From NCBI RefSeq assembly GCF_013248965.1, contig NZ_JABRVQ010000001.1:186001-250000 (forward strand): DNA of 64,000 bases, given 5' to 3'. The DNA is from Psychrobacter okhotskensis (GTDB lineage: Bacteria > Pseudomonadota > Gammaproteobacteria > Pseudomonadales > Moraxellaceae). Position numbers and translations under genes: made by a program. Under the pieces are notes generated by a model. The model saw nothing but the letters and a program-made list of their open reading frames with translations. It was not told the DNA's origin and made no database searches. Below are positions 35,118-44,677 of this stretch, in pieces. Position 1 is the stretch's first letter; the number at the start of each line of letters is the position of its first letter.

Positions 35118-35125
35118 GATAAGCA

Positions 35126-35899
35126 TTATCGTTCAGTTGCTATCGATGACGCTAGCTGGTTAAGTAAGGCTGCTTTAGAATCAAACCTAGTCCAGTAGCG
35201 ACGATTGTGAAAGTCAGGCGGAGAAGCATGACTGGGTGCGAAATATAAAGCAGTCTCACCAAACCATAAAATGACGCAGGGATGTATGTGCTCAACGACC
35301 ATATTGCTAATAGCAAAATTTTGGCTAGACCGTTCTTTTATCGGTACACTAAAGGTTAGCTTATAATTATATAATGTGTGCGCTGCTGATGAATTATGAG
35401 CGCGGTTAACGCCGACTGACGGCATCTGTAAATCTGGGTGATCAATCCAGTCAATCTTTGCGCATGCACGCCCATTTGCTAATAATAAAGGGGGTGGCGG
35501 TAGCGTCGCAGGATTTCGATAGCTTTCGAACTGATAAAGCGCATAACGACCATCTGGGCTGGCATTGACCTCAATATAAGCCGCTGTACTGCTACTATCA
35601 GCACTATCCTGATCCAAAGCGCTACCAGCAATAAAACACTCAAGGCAGTTCTCCTCCCACAAATAATCAGTAAAGCCAACGCGTGTTTCCTCCCAAGTCG
35701 GCCAATGTAATTGATCGGCTAAAGACTGAGTGGGTAGGGTAATTTGATAGGCTAACTGTAGTTGCAACGTTGGCTGCTGTAGGATGGTCGCGTGCACGAC
35801 CACTCGAATATCATGTAGGGTGTCCGTACTTACGCTAAGCTGCTGCGCATCATTGGCTAGGGTTTCAGTGGCGATACAAAGGTTAAAGGTCTGGCTCAT
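35126..35899 (-). CDS. DOMON-like domain protein
   Basis: A 257-residue protein with the block pattern of gammaproteobacterial DOMON-like proteins. LAYQITLP comes in the first part. RVGFTDYLWEENCLECFI is followed by AYIEVNASPDGRYALYQFES and YRNPATLPPPPL. The C-terminal part has HPCVILWFGETALYFAPS and HASPPDFHNRRYW. No signal peptide is visible, so it is probably cytosolic, unlike secreted DOMON proteins. DOMON domains bind haem or sugars; the ligand here is unknown. Its stop codon is 9 bases from the MITE right end. Confidence 0.75.
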   Translation of the reverse strand: MSQTFNLCIATETLANDAQQLSVSTDTLHDIRVVVHATILQQPTLQLQLAYQITLPTQSLADQLHWPTWEETRVGFTDYLWEENCLECFIAGSALDQDSADSSSTAAYIEVNASPDGRYALYQFESYRNPATLPPPPLLLANGRACAKIDWIDHPDLQMPSVGVNRAHNSSAAHTLYNYKLTFSVPIKERSSQNFAISNMVVEHIHPCVILWFGETALYFAPSHASPPDFHNRRYWTRFDSKAALLNQLASSIATER

Positions 35900-36036
35900 A
35901 ATTTTCTATGACTCAAAAAGTTGGTACGAGATAAAAGGTCTTTGATACTACCATATGATAAAGTACGTTCAAATAAAGGTATTACGAGGCTGATTTCAAG
36001 TCAGCTTTTAATTTAGCTTTCAAGAATATCAATAAA

Positions 36037-36068
36037 AAAAGCCGCGAGCAGATTGCATCGCGGCTTTT
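36037..36068 (-). terminator. Terminator after yhbY
   Basis: An 11-bp stem AAAAGCCGCGA (36037-36047) with TCGCGGCTTTT (36058-36068). The seven A residues on the left become a T-run for minus-strand transcription. Confidence 0.85.
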
Positions 36069-36145
36069 AGGCTGTATCATCATAGCTCAGCTGCTATTTT
36101 GGTGAAACGGTAGCCAGTTATTTAAACCAAGCTGAGCATGACATA

Positions 36146-36457
36146 CTACTGCGCATGACGGGCAAGGTTTGATAGCTTAGGGTTGGCATTTGGGTTTTTG
36201 CGTAGTAATAGTGCCATACGCCCAATAGAATGAACCAAAGAGGCATTGGCTGCTGCTGCCAATTCAGCACCGATGACATCGCGTTCTTCTTTTGTGCCTG
36301 CAGGTAATTTTACCTTAATCAGCTCATGATCCGATAAGGCACGATCAATCTCTTCAGTGATGGTCGGTGTAATGCCTTTATTGCCAATCATGACAATAGG
36401 CTTGAGCTCATGACCGATGCCCTTTAGACGTTTAATTGTAGCGTTATCGAGTTCCAT
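36146..36457 (-). CDS. yhbY: Ribosome assembly RNA-binding protein YhbY
   Basis: A 103-residue CRS1/YhbY (CRM) domain protein binding pre-50S ribosomal RNA. RLKGIGHELKPIVMIGNKGI gives the glycine-rich loop region, followed by HELIKVKLPAG and a C-terminal SIGRMALLLRKNPN. The length equals the E. coli homologue (97) plus a short tail. It is divergent from rlmE, a 23S rRNA methyltransferase, the same pairing as in E. coli, where yhbY, rlmE and ftsH are neighbours. Confidence 0.93.
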   Translation of the reverse strand: MELDNATIKRLKGIGHELKPIVMIGNKGITPTITEEIDRALSDHELIKVKLPAGTKEERDVIGAELAAAANASLVHSIGRMALLLRKNPNANPKLSNLARHAQ

Positions 36458-36806
36458 AGAATTCCTAGGTGTTGGTAAAAATAAAAGAGTGTACTATCAA
36501 AAACAGTTAATGATCATTATAGATAATCTGTGCCCATTTTGCATGAGATCAGCAGGATTTTGCACGATTTTACGTGATGAAAATGTTAAACTGAATGTAT
36601 AAACACATTATAAACGCTACTGCCTGATAAAGCAGTGTTTAAACCAATAGAATTAAGGCAGTTTACGACTAAAAATGTATGAATCGCTCAATCAACAGAG
36701 TATTAAACCTGATTGGCTTGATATTAAGTATGTTTTATAAGCGTAATGGCTGTTGATTGGATGCTTATTGCAGCTTTGCAAAGTAAGAGTAATAGGAGCA
36801 GGTATC
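36458..36806. other. Divergent gap between yhbY and rlmE
   Basis: About 350 bases holding the opposing promoters of yhbY and rlmE. I see no gene, repeat or clear promoter pair. Confidence 0.4.
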
Positions 36807-37439
36807 TTGGCCACGCGTATTGAGAACAAAAAACTGTCGAAAAGCAGCAGTGCTTGGATGAAAGAGCATATTGACGACCATTATGTCCAAAAAGCGCAAA
36901 AAGATGGCTATCGTGCTCGTGCTGCTTATAAGTTATTAGAAATAAATGAAAAGACCAACCTTATCAAAAAAGGCATGACGGTCGTTGATTTGGGTAGTGC
37001 GCCGGGCAGTTGGTCACAAGTTGCTGGCCAATTGGTAGGGGAACAAGGTATCTTGATTGCCTCTGATATTTTAGCGATGGATACTTTGCCTGATGTTACC
37101 TTTATCCAAGGTGATTTCCGTGAAGCTGAGGTGTTCGACAGCATTATGGCAGAAGTCGGTGACAGGCAGGTCGATGTGGTGCTCTCCGATATGGCACCCA
37201 ATACCGCTGGTAATAGTGCCATTGATCAGCCGCGTATGATGTACTTGTGCGAGCTGGCGGTGGACTTTGCACTTGCAACCTTACCAGAAGGTGGCGCGCT
37301 TATTATGAAAGTGTTTCAAGGCGAGGGTACACAAGAATTACGCAAGCAGATGCAGCTTGATTTTAGTAAGATTCGTAGTATCAAGCCTGGCGCTTCACGA
37401 CCACGCTCGAAAGAGATGTTTTGGATTGCCATTAAATAG
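36807..37439 (+). CDS. rlmE: 23S rRNA 2'-O-ribose U2552 methyltransferase RlmE
   Basis: Methylates U2552 of 23S rRNA late in 50S assembly. The SAM-binding motif is VVDLGSAPGSWSQVAGQLVG (about residues 54-73), then VLSDMAPNTAGNSAIDQPRM with the catalytic Asp. The K-D-K-E tetrad ends with GALIMKVFQGEG. The probable start is TTG 36807: AGGAG lies 8 bases upstream and the resulting 210 residues equal the E. coli length. The upstream ATG at 36753 would add 18 hydrophobic residues. ftsH follows, as in E. coli. Confidence 0.94.
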   Translation: MATRIENKKLSKSSSAWMKEHIDDHYVQKAQKDGYRARAAYKLLEINEKTNLIKKGMTVVDLGSAPGSWSQVAGQLVGEQGILIASDILAMDTLPDVTFIQGDFREAEVFDSIMAEVGDRQVDVVLSDMAPNTAGNSAIDQPRMMYLCELAVDFALATLPEGGALIMKVFQGEGTQELRKQMQLDFSKIRSIKPGASRPRSKEMFWIAIK

Positions 37440-37785
37440 TTTTACTTTCAATGAGTTGCTTTCGTTGTATTTGGAATAAGTCATCACAATATAGCTAGCT
37501 TCATGTAAGATTTAACACGCTACAATCGTTAACTGAATAAAAGGAAAACCTGCTTGAATTATGCAGGATAACACCACATATCATGGTATATTAACTTTGT
37601 TTCTAGCATATGTTTTAAGCAAAGTCGTCTGAGAATAAGCGCTTTACTGGCTCATTTACGATAGATTTATATGTCATTGATGAGGATAAGTTTCGTATTT
37701 GGCAGTTATTGAACTAATGAGCAATGCGTTTATAGACGTCACGTGTCAAGTTGACACACCAATAAGTAAGGGATGGGAATAACTA
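37440..37785. other. Regulatory gap between rlmE and ftsH
   Basis: This 346-base gap carries a heat-shock-type promoter (37553-37581) and, close to the ftsH start, a perfect palindrome GTGTCAAGTTGACAC (37743-37757). No gene is seen. The palindrome lies 29 bases before the GTG start and could be an operator or a leader hairpin. Confidence 0.55.
37553..37581 (+). promoter_or_regulatory. Sigma32 (RpoH)-type promoter upstream of ftsH
   Basis: CTTGAAT (37553-37559), a 14-base spacer, and CCACATAT (37574-37581). This matches the enterobacterial RpoH consensus CTTGAAA and CCCCATNT with one difference in each box. ftsH is heat-shock controlled in E. coli, which supports the call. Confidence 0.55.
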
Positions 37786-39681
37786 GTGAGCGACATGGTA
37801 AAAAATACCTTATTGTGGCTGGTGGTAATCGGCGTTTTGGTGCTGGTGTTTAGCGGCTTTGACCAATCGTCTGAGCCAGATAGCCTTAACTACTCTGAGT
37901 TTGTGACCGCTGTGTCAGAAAGTCAGGTAGCCAGTGTTGAAATTGATGGCGAACAGATCACCGGCGAAAAGAAAAATGGCTCATCATTTGAGACCATTCG
38001 ACCAGCTGTGGCTGATGAGCAACTAATGCCATTACTGCGCGAGAACCAAGTTGAGGTTCAGGGCACAGCACCGAAACGTCAAAGTGTGCTGATGCAGTTG
38101 CTGATAGCCAGTTTCCCAATCCTACTGATTATTGGTCTGTTCTTATTCTTTATGCGTAATATGCAGGGCGGTGCAGGCGGTAAAGGTGGCGGCCCAATGA
38201 GCTTTGGCAAGTCAAAAGCCAAGATGCTGACTGAAGACCAAATCAAGGTCAACTTCGAAGATGTGGCAGGTTGTGAAGAAGCCAAAGAAGAAGTGGTCGA
38301 AGTGGTCGAATTCTTGCGTGATCCAGATAAATTTACCAAGCTTGGGGCGACGATCCCCCGTGGTATCTTGATGGTAGGTCCTCCAGGTACTGGTAAGACG
38401 TTGCTAGCAAGAGCAATTGCTGGTGAAGCCAAAGTACCGTTCTTTTCAATTTCAGGTTCTGATTTTGTTGAGATGTTCGTTGGTGTCGGTGCCTCGCGTG
38501 TGCGTGATATGTTTGAGCAAGCGAAGAAAAGCGCGCCTTGTATCATCTTTATCGATGAGATCGATGCAGTTGGTCGTCATCGTGGCTCTGGTATGGGCGG
38601 CGGTAACGATGAGCGCGAGCAAACGCTGAATCAACTGTTGGTCGAAATGGATGGTTTTGAGGGCAATGAAGGCGTTATCGTCATTGCTGCTACTAACCGT
38701 GCTGACGTACTTGACAAGGCATTATTACGTCCGGGTCGTTTTGACCGTCAGGTACAAGTCGGCTTGCCAGATATCAAAGGCCGTGAACAAATATTAAAAG
38801 TCCATTTAAGAAAACTGCCGAATACCGTTAGTGTTGATGCCAACTCTTTGGCACGTGGTACGCCCGGTTTTAGTGGCGCGCAATTGGCCAACCTTGTGAA
38901 CGAAGCCGCTCTGTTTGCTGCGCGTCGTAACAAGCGTAGCGTTGACATGAATGACTTTGAAGATGCGAAAGATAAGCTTTACATGGGTCCTGAGCGCAAA
39001 TCAATGGTCATCCGTGAAGAAGAGCGCCGTGCCACTGCTTATCATGAAGCAGGTCATGCGCTAGTGGCTGAGCTACTACCGGGTACCGATCCGGTGCATA
39101 AAGTGACGATTATGCCGCGTGGTTTTGCTTTGGGTGTCACTTGGCAGCTGCCTGAGCATGATCAAACCAGCATGTATAAATCAAAAATGCTCAGTGATAT
39201 TGCGATTTTATTTGGTGGTCGTATCGCTGAAGAAGTCTTTATCAATCAAATGTCGACGGGTGCCTCAAACGACTTTGAACGGGCAACCAAAATGGCACGG
39301 GCGATGGTAACCAAATACGGCATGTCTGATGCCTTAGGTATCATGGTCTATGAAGATGATGACAACTCACAAGGTTACTTTGGTGGCGGTGGTCGTACGA
39401 TTTCTGAAGCAACGCAGCAAAAAGTTGACGACGAAGTTCGCCGCATGTTAGAAGAGCAATACGATATCGCGCGCGAATTGATTGAAGGTAATCAAGAAAA
39501 AATGCATGCGATGGTTGATGCCTTGATGAAATGGGAGACCATTGACCGTGATCAACTGCAAGATATCTTAGCCGGTGAAGATCCACGTCCGCCTAGAGTA
39601 TATCAGCACAATGAAGTTAATTTGGCTAAAGATAATGTGAAAACGACGGGTTCAACACCGCCACCATTACCAGCGATGTAG
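37786..39681 (+). CDS. ftsH: ATP-dependent zinc metalloprotease FtsH
   Basis: Membrane-bound hexameric AAA+ protease for quality control and turnover of regulators. Two membrane spans (about residues 5-23 and 105-123) flank a periplasmic domain. The AAA domain has Walker A GPPGTGKT (about 203-210), Walker [12 protein letters not shown] and the pore and SRH region. The zinc site is HEAGHA, with a third ligand in the helical protease domain. The C-terminus is Pro-rich. The length of 631 is normal. The start is GTG 37786 after GGGATGGG; ATG 37795 is an alternative. Probable heat-shock promoter upstream. Confidence 0.97.
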   Translation: MSDMVKNTLLWLVVIGVLVLVFSGFDQSSEPDSLNYSEFVTAVSESQVASVEIDGEQITGEKKNGSSFETIRPAVADEQLMPLLRENQVEVQGTAPKRQSVLMQLLIASFPILLIIGLFLFFMRNMQGGAGGKGGGPMSFGKSKAKMLTEDQIKVNFEDVAGCEEAKEEVVEVVEFLRDPDKFTKLGATIPRGILMVGPPGTGKTLLARAIAGEAKVPFFSISGSDFVEMFVGVGASRVRDMFEQAKKSAPCIIFIDEIDAVGRHRGSGMGGGNDEREQTLNQLLVEMDGFEGNEGVIVIAATNRADVLDKALLRPGRFDRQVQVGLPDIKGREQILKVHLRKLPNTVSVDANSLARGTPGFSGAQLANLVNEAALFAARRNKRSVDMNDFEDAKDKLYMGPERKSMVIREEERRATAYHEAGHALVAELLPGTDPVHKVTIMPRGFALGVTWQLPEHDQTSMYKSKMLSDIAILFGGRIAEEVFINQMSTGASNDFERATKMARAMVTKYGMSDALGIMVYEDDDNSQGYFGGGGRTISEATQQKVDDEVRRMLEEQYDIARELIEGNQEKMHAMVDALMKWETIDRDQLQDILAGEDPRPPRVYQHNEVNLAKDNVKTTGSTPPPLPAM

Positions 39682-39709
39682 TTTATCGCGCATTAGTAGC
39701 CAATATAAG

Positions 39710-39737
39710 AAGCCCTTTTTAATAGAGGGCTTTTTTA
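39710..39737 (+). terminator. Terminator after ftsH
   Basis: Stem AAGCCCT with AGGGCTT (39710-39716 and 39726-39732) and a T-run. Separates ftsH from folP. Confidence 0.75.
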
Positions 39738-39847
39738 TTGTCATCATTTTACGAAGCATTTAGAACAGCAGCAGATTTACTGATATCATGAGATAAAAAT
39801 AAAGTGCTGACCCAGTGTTTATCAACTTAATTTGCAACGGATTGGTT

Positions 39848-40744
39848 ATGTCATTATTTCAGCCTTTACCTATTTATACGGTCTCTAGTCGCGAAAAAAT
39901 GTTGGATCTATCGCGACCTCAGATCATGGGTATTCTTAACGTTACACCTGATTCATTTTCGGACGGTGGACAATTTAACGCTATTGATAGCGCGCTTGCT
40001 CATGCTAAAGAGATGATAGCGGCGGGTGCGACCATTATTGATATTGGCGGCGAATCTACGCGGCCAAATGCTGCTATTGTCGCGACTAGTGAGGAATTGC
40101 AGCGTGTTGTACCGGTCGTCAAAGCGATTAGACAGCAACTTGGCGATGTAGTTTGGTTGTCTATCGATACCAGTAATCCTACCGTTATGCGGGCAGCTTT
40201 TGAGGCGGGTGCTGATATTTGGAATGATGTACGAGCGCTCAAATGCGAGGGTGCTGCAGCGCTAGCGGCTGAGCTTGATATACCAGTTATGTTGATGCAC
40301 ATGCGCGGTGAGCCAACGACGATGAATAATCTGGCGCTCTATGACGACGTGATCGCTGACGTTAGCGCAGAGTTAATAGCCCGTATCGATGAGGTAGTCA
40401 GCATTGGTGTCAAGTGTGAGAAAATCATTATCGACCCAGGCTTTGGTTTTGCCAAAAACTACGAGCATCATTGCGCGTTATTGTCGCAGCTAGGAGAATT
40501 ACAAAGTCTTGGTTTCCCTATGATGTTTGGTATTTCTCGCAAGCGTTTTTTAGCAGAAGTATTAACTAAAAGCGGTATCGAAGCAGTGGCTACAACTGAG
40601 GCAATAGAACGTGATACAGTCGGAGTTGCTGCGGGTATATTTGCCTTGCAACAAGGCGCTAGTATTATCCGTACTCATAATGTCGCGATGATGCAGCAAG
40701 CTGTGGCGTTATGGCAGCAGTTATCTGCCTACAATCAACACTAA
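39848..40744 (+). CDS. folP: Dihydropteroate synthase
   Basis: Condenses p-aminobenzoate with hydroxymethyl-dihydropterin diphosphate in folate synthesis; the sulfonamide target. Signatures are IMGILNVTPDSFSDGGQF (about residues 27-44), IDIGGESTRPNA, and the C-terminal IIDPGFGFAKNYEHH and FGISRKRFLAEVL, with IIRTHNVAMM at the end. The ATG at 39848 gives 298 residues and a good match to family length; an ATG at 39815 would add 11. Neither has a strong binding site. Position after ftsH is the same as in E. coli. Confidence 0.95.
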   Translation: MSLFQPLPIYTVSSREKMLDLSRPQIMGILNVTPDSFSDGGQFNAIDSALAHAKEMIAAGATIIDIGGESTRPNAAIVATSEELQRVVPVVKAIRQQLGDVVWLSIDTSNPTVMRAAFEAGADIWNDVRALKCEGAAALAAELDIPVMLMHMRGEPTTMNNLALYDDVIADVSAELIARIDEVVSIGVKCEKIIIDPGFGFAKNYEHHCALLSQLGELQSLGFPMMFGISRKRFLAEVLTKSGIEAVATTEAIERDTVGVAAGIFALQQGASIIRTHNVAMMQQAVALWQQLSAYNQH

Positions 40745-40893
40745 CAATCAACACTAAAAAATTAACACTAAAAAATCAATGCTAGAATAGCTCTAATCAC
40801 TGCTATTGCACTATATGCATATTTGATAGTTAGCGCCAATGATTAACACTTAATATTAATCTGAACACCTATTAAAATAATGAGAGCATTTCT

Positions 40894-41175
40894 ATGACCA
40901 CTACGACCCAGCCTGAGCCAACCAATGAACAGCGCCGTATCATTTATCAAGCGCGTCGCGGCTTAAAAGAGTTAGACTTCTACATTGACCTTTATGTCAA
41001 AGAGATTTACTTAACCGCAGAGCCTACTGAACAAGAGACCTTTGCCCAAATGCTGACTCACGAAGATCCTGATTTACTCGATTATTTTACCAATCAAAAC
41101 CGTCCAGAAGATGACCGCATATGGGCACTAGTAAATAAAATTAAGACATGGCGTCATGCTAAAGACGTGTCATAG
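40894..41175 (+). CDS. sdhE: FAD assembly factor SdhE
   Basis: A 93-residue protein that assists covalent flavinylation of SdhA. The RGxxE signature is present as ARRGLKELDFYIDLYVKEIY (about residues 19-38), followed by ETFAQMLTHEDPDLLDYFTN and PEDDRIWALVNKI, typical of the family. The start follows ATGAGAGC. The next gene codes for a two-span membrane protein, the arrangement of E. coli sdhE-ygfX (also called cptB-cptA). Confidence 0.9.
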   Translation: MTTTTQPEPTNEQRRIIYQARRGLKELDFYIDLYVKEIYLTAEPTEQETFAQMLTHEDPDLLDYFTNQNRPEDDRIWALVNKIKTWRHAKDVS

Positions 41176-41316
41176 CATTGACATTAATAATTTGATAATT
41201 TGACATTTTTAAAATCATTCATATTTTTAGGTTTCTTTTGCGTCGTTAAGTCTATATTGATAGCTGATAAAGTCTGATAGTTATAACGGCTTTCCCCATA
41301 TGGCGGATTTGCATAT

Positions 41317-41775
41317 ATGACGATGATTACCTCCCTAAGGATTGATACTGCTATCAAGCCCGCCAGCTATTTGCGTACTTTACTATATCTTGGTTTGGCG
41401 TTAGTCATGCTTGGTTTGGCATGGCTGGCTGCGTTGGCGTTATGGCAGTATGTACTCATATTGATAGTAACGGCAGCCGTCGTCAGCTATCTGGCACTGT
41501 CACGGCCAGTTTTGTTGCATCTCACACAGCCGCCAATTGATAAGCGTATCGATCAACATTGGCAACTTATGATACGGACGAGCCAAGGCGATGGGCTATG
41601 GCAAGCACAACTGCTTGCTGTCCATCATTATCATTGGGCAATGAGCTTTGATTTTATGATTAAAGAGCCTTATCAGCGTTCCATGTCATTGACCGTATTT
41701 CGCGATCAAGTGAGCCTTGAGCAATGGTGCGAATTAAATGTTTTAGCAAATGTGAGCGCTGTAACGACTAATTGA
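41317..41775 (+). CDS. YgfX-like membrane protein
   Basis: A 152-residue inner-membrane protein with two adjacent membrane spans (about residues 18-36 and 40-60), followed by a soluble C-terminal domain (WQLMIRTSQGDGLWQAQLLA to SLEQWCELNVLANV). Size, topology and position directly after sdhE match YgfX/CptA of E. coli, which has been reported as a toxin affecting FtsZ and MreB with SdhE as partner. The sequence itself is poorly conserved, so the call relies on topology and neighbourhood. Start ATG is 141 bases after the sdhE stop. Confidence 0.65.
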   Translation: MTMITSLRIDTAIKPASYLRTLLYLGLALVMLGLAWLAALALWQYVLILIVTAAVVSYLALSRPVLLHLTQPPIDKRIDQHWQLMIRTSQGDGLWQAQLLAVHHYHWAMSFDFMIKEPYQRSMSLTVFRDQVSLEQWCELNVLANVSAVTTN

Positions 41776-41980
41776 TACAGCGTGGTGTGGTTTATATAGA
41801 GTTATATTAGGTTTAGATGAGCCTTCATAAGCCAATATGGTCAATAACAAAACACCTATCTCGATGTTAAGATAGATTTGTTATATTAAAATATATTCAG
41901 CGTTTACGTTATCTGCTGGTTATAGTCAAATAACATAGCAGCTGAAGATAATAAACAAAACGACAAAAAAGGATGAGGTT

Positions 41981-42694
41981 ATGAGCTTATTAGGGAATTT
42001 AGTGAGTCAAGTAGCGCGTAGTGCCATGGCGCCAGATGATGCACAGCGTAATCCTGTGAACCAAGGGTCGACATCACGTCGTACGGGTGGTCTGGGTGAT
42101 ATTTTAGGTAGCGTATTGGGCGGTGGTCAATCTGGTGGTTATAATCCACAGCAGTATAATCGTCAGGCGGATAATGGATTTGGTCTGGACGATATTATGG
42201 GCAGTCTCACCGGTGGCAATCAGCGCGGTGGTATGAGCTCTGGTGCTGGCGGCTTGGGTGATATCCTGGGCAGCGTATTGGGTGGTAAGAGTAATAGAAG
42301 CGGCTTTGGCGGTGGTAAAGGCATGCTGGTTGCTGCCCTCATGCCCATGGTATTGAGCTGGATTCAACGTAATGGTGGCTTAAGCGCTGCTCTATCGAAA
42401 ATCACAGGTATGGGTCACGACAATCAAGTGCGCTCTTGGATGAGTAATAATGAAGATAACGACAATTTAGACCCCAACGAGATCAACCAATTATTTGATG
42501 AAGACGAGATTCAGCAAGTGGCCGCGAAGACAGGGGCTAATGAGACTGAAGTGCGTCAAGGGCTTGCCGAATTGCTCCCAGAAGTGATGAATCAATTGAC
42601 TCCGAATGGTAATCTAGACAATGAAGCTGAAGCCAATCAAGAGATTGATCAGATCATTGGGCAGCTATCGAGTCGACTCAATACGTTAAAATAA
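41981..42694 (+). CDS. YidB-like (DUF937) protein
   Basis: A 237-residue soluble protein. The first half is Gly/Asn/Gln-rich and holds two copies of GGLGDILGSVLGG (about residues 29-41 and 88-100) plus a related GLDDIMGSLTGG between them. The second half has the family block: WMSNNEDNDNLDPNEINQLF, then EDEIQQVAAKTGANETEVRQ and GLAELLPEVMNQLTPNG. This matches the YidB/DUF937 family. No function is established. Start follows AAAGGATGAGGTT. A terminator follows at 42743. Confidence 0.85.
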   Translation: MSLLGNLVSQVARSAMAPDDAQRNPVNQGSTSRRTGGLGDILGSVLGGGQSGGYNPQQYNRQADNGFGLDDIMGSLTGGNQRGGMSSGAGGLGDILGSVLGGKSNRSGFGGGKGMLVAALMPMVLSWIQRNGGLSAALSKITGMGHDNQVRSWMSNNEDNDNLDPNEINQLFDEDEIQQVAAKTGANETEVRQGLAELLPEVMNQLTPNGNLDNEAEANQEIDQIIGQLSSRLNTLK

Positions 42695-42742
42695 CCATGT
42701 TAAAATAATTTTTTAAACAAACCAGTATCGATCAAGTTTAAT

Positions 42743-42778
42743 AAAAAAAGAGTGTGTCTAACGGCAGGCTCTTTTTTT
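42743..42778 (+). terminator. Terminator after YidB-like gene
   Basis: AAAAAAAGAG (42743-42752) pairs with CTCTTTTTTT (42769-42778). The stem is AT-rich but ends in a long T-run. Confidence 0.65.
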
Positions 42779-42992
42779 TATCAATATAATAAAGTCAGTT
42801 TAAACGACAGTGTAAATATCTGTTCATTAATCTTTCTAAAATTTAAATAGATATATTAAAAAAGGTAAACAATAGTACGAGAGTAATATAAAATTTATAA
42901 TAGAATTAAACGAGCCATCCAATCTCGTTTTATGACAGCCACCATATTGTGGCTGTTCCATATATAGTGAGTGAAAATTAATATCGATATAT

Positions 42993-43030
42993 TAGCAATA
43001 CCGTCGCGTTTTTAGGAGGTTTTGACTATA
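42993..43030 (-). repeat. Dispersed repeat, half copy
   Basis: On the minus strand it reads TATAGTCAAAACCTCCTAAA then AACGCGACGGTATTGCTAAT, a close match to 11206-11243 and to the left end of the copies at 8199 and 31655. It lies in the gap upstream of the transporter gene. Confidence 0.75.
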
Positions 43031-43197
43031 GTTGAATTTAAATAATTTCCATACAAGGAAACTGAGTGCAAGCTATACATGAGTATGGTCAGCGAGTATG
43101 ACGATATAGCGGATTTATATGGATTTGGCTATAAGATATGACGATGTAATGATGTAAGCACTTTATAAAATCAATCACTCAATAAGGAAAACTACTC

Positions 43198-44655
43198 ATG
43201 CCATTTAAGCCTGTCCAAGCGGCGATTGCTATTTTAGTAGGTTTGATTATTTGGTTTGTCATTCCAATTCCGACTGGCGTCACGCCTGAAGCATGGCACA
43301 TGTTGGCATTATTTATTGCCACTATCGTCGCTATTATAGGCAAGGTATTGCCCATCGGAGCGATTGCTATTATTGCGGTCACTCTAGTGGCACTGACGGG
43401 TGTGACAAGTGATAGTCCAAAACAGGCCATTAGCGATGCCTTATCAAGCTACTCAAGCCCGCTAATTTGGCTGATTGGTATCGCGGTAATGATATCTCGT
43501 GGCTTAATAAAAACAGGTCTAGGTCGACGTATCGCCTATTATTTCATCTCTATTTTTGGTAAAAAAACGATCGGCGTGGCTTATTCTTTGACTGCGGCTG
43601 AATTGATGATAGCGCCCATTACGCCCTCTAATACGGCGCGTGGCGGCGGTATTATCCACCCTATTATGAAGTCCATTGCTCAGAGCTTTCATTCCACTCC
43701 AGAAGAGGGTACGCAAAATAAAATTGGTCGCTACTTGGCAATGGTTAACTATCATGCCAACCCTATCACTTCTGGCATGTTTATTACAGCTACTGCGCCC
43801 AACCCTTTAGTCGTAGACCTAGTTAATAAGGCGACTGGCGGTGACATTCAGCTGTCATGGACGACGTGGGCAGTAGCGATGTTTGTACCGGGGATACTGT
43901 GCTTGGTAATCATGCCCTTAGTTATTTATATGGTTTATCCACCTGATGTCAAAGTCACACCCGATGCAAAAGGTTTTGCCAAGGACAATTTGGCAGAAAT
44001 GGGCAAAATAAGTCGCCAAGAAAAAATCATGCTCGGGGTGTTTGCTCTGATGCTGCTGTTGTGGGCAAATATACCGGCATTGATTTTAGGTGAAGAATAT
44101 AGTGTTGATGCTACCACCACGGCCTTTATTGGTCTAACGACTTTAATATTAACGGGTGTGCTGACTTGGGATGATATCCTAAAAGAGAAATCTGCTTGGG
44201 ATACCATTATTTGGTTCGGTGCGCTCATTATGATGGCAGCATATCTCAATAAGCTTGGTTTGATAGTCTGGTTTTCAAGCAATATTGAGTCTCTGATTGG
44301 TACAACTGGGGTAGGCTGGATCGGTGCCGTGACTATTTTGACTTTGGTTTATTTATATATCCATTACTTCTTTGCTAGTACCACCGCGCATATTACCGCA
44401 CTATTTGCGGCTTTTTATGCAGTAGGATTGACGTTAGGTGCGCCGCCAATGTTGTATGCGTTAATCTTGGCCGCAGCAGGGAACATCATGATGACGCTTA
44501 CCCACTATGCGACTGGTACCGCACCTGTTATCTTTAACTCAGGTTATGTCACGTTAAGAGAATGGTGGAGTATTGGCGCGATAATGAGTGTGGTCAATTT
44601 GGTGATTTGGATAGGTGCTGGTCTGATTTGGTGGAAGGTGCTCGGCTATTATTAA
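43198..44655 (+). CDS. DASS family anion:Na+ symporter (dicarboxylate/2-oxoglutarate type)
   Basis: A 485-residue inner-membrane transporter of the divalent anion:Na+ symporter (SLC13/CitT) family with about 12 spans. Family signs are LAPITPSNTARGGGIIHPI-like AELMIAPITPSNTARGGG (an SNT substrate motif, about residues 136-153), TSGMFITATAPNPLV and the second hairpin's SSTTAHITALFAAF-like FFASTTAHITALFAAF. These resemble plant and bacterial 2-oxoglutarate/malate translocators and CitT/TtdT. The substrate is probably a di- or tricarboxylate. The start follows ATAAGGAAAAC. It is convergent with recX, with only 22 bases between stop codons and no terminator stem visible. Confidence 0.88.
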   Translation: MPFKPVQAAIAILVGLIIWFVIPIPTGVTPEAWHMLALFIATIVAIIGKVLPIGAIAIIAVTLVALTGVTSDSPKQAISDALSSYSSPLIWLIGIAVMISRGLIKTGLGRRIAYYFISIFGKKTIGVAYSLTAAELMIAPITPSNTARGGGIIHPIMKSIAQSFHSTPEEGTQNKIGRYLAMVNYHANPITSGMFITATAPNPLVVDLVNKATGGDIQLSWTTWAVAMFVPGILCLVIMPLVIYMVYPPDVKVTPDAKGFAKDNLAEMGKISRQEKIMLGVFALMLLLWANIPALILGEEYSVDATTTAFIGLTTLILTGVLTWDDILKEKSAWDTIIWFGALIMMAAYLNKLGLIVWFSSNIESLIGTTGVGWIGAVTILTLVYLYIHYFFASTTAHITALFAAFYAVGLTLGAPPMLYALILAAAGNIMMTLTHYATGTAPVIFNSGYVTLREWWSIGAIMSVVNLVIWIGAGLIWWKVLGYY

Positions 44656-44677
44656 TCAATCGTTATAAGTCACTATC

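Larger units (their letters stand above)
42695..43197. other. Gap between YidB-like and transporter genes
   Basis: About 500 AT-rich bases holding a terminator, an 8-bp hairpin ACAGCCAC/GTGGCTGT (42935-42956) without T-run, and a half copy of the dispersed repeat (42993-43030). The hairpin is followed by TCCATATATAG, so it is not a good terminator. No gene is seen. Confidence 0.5.
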
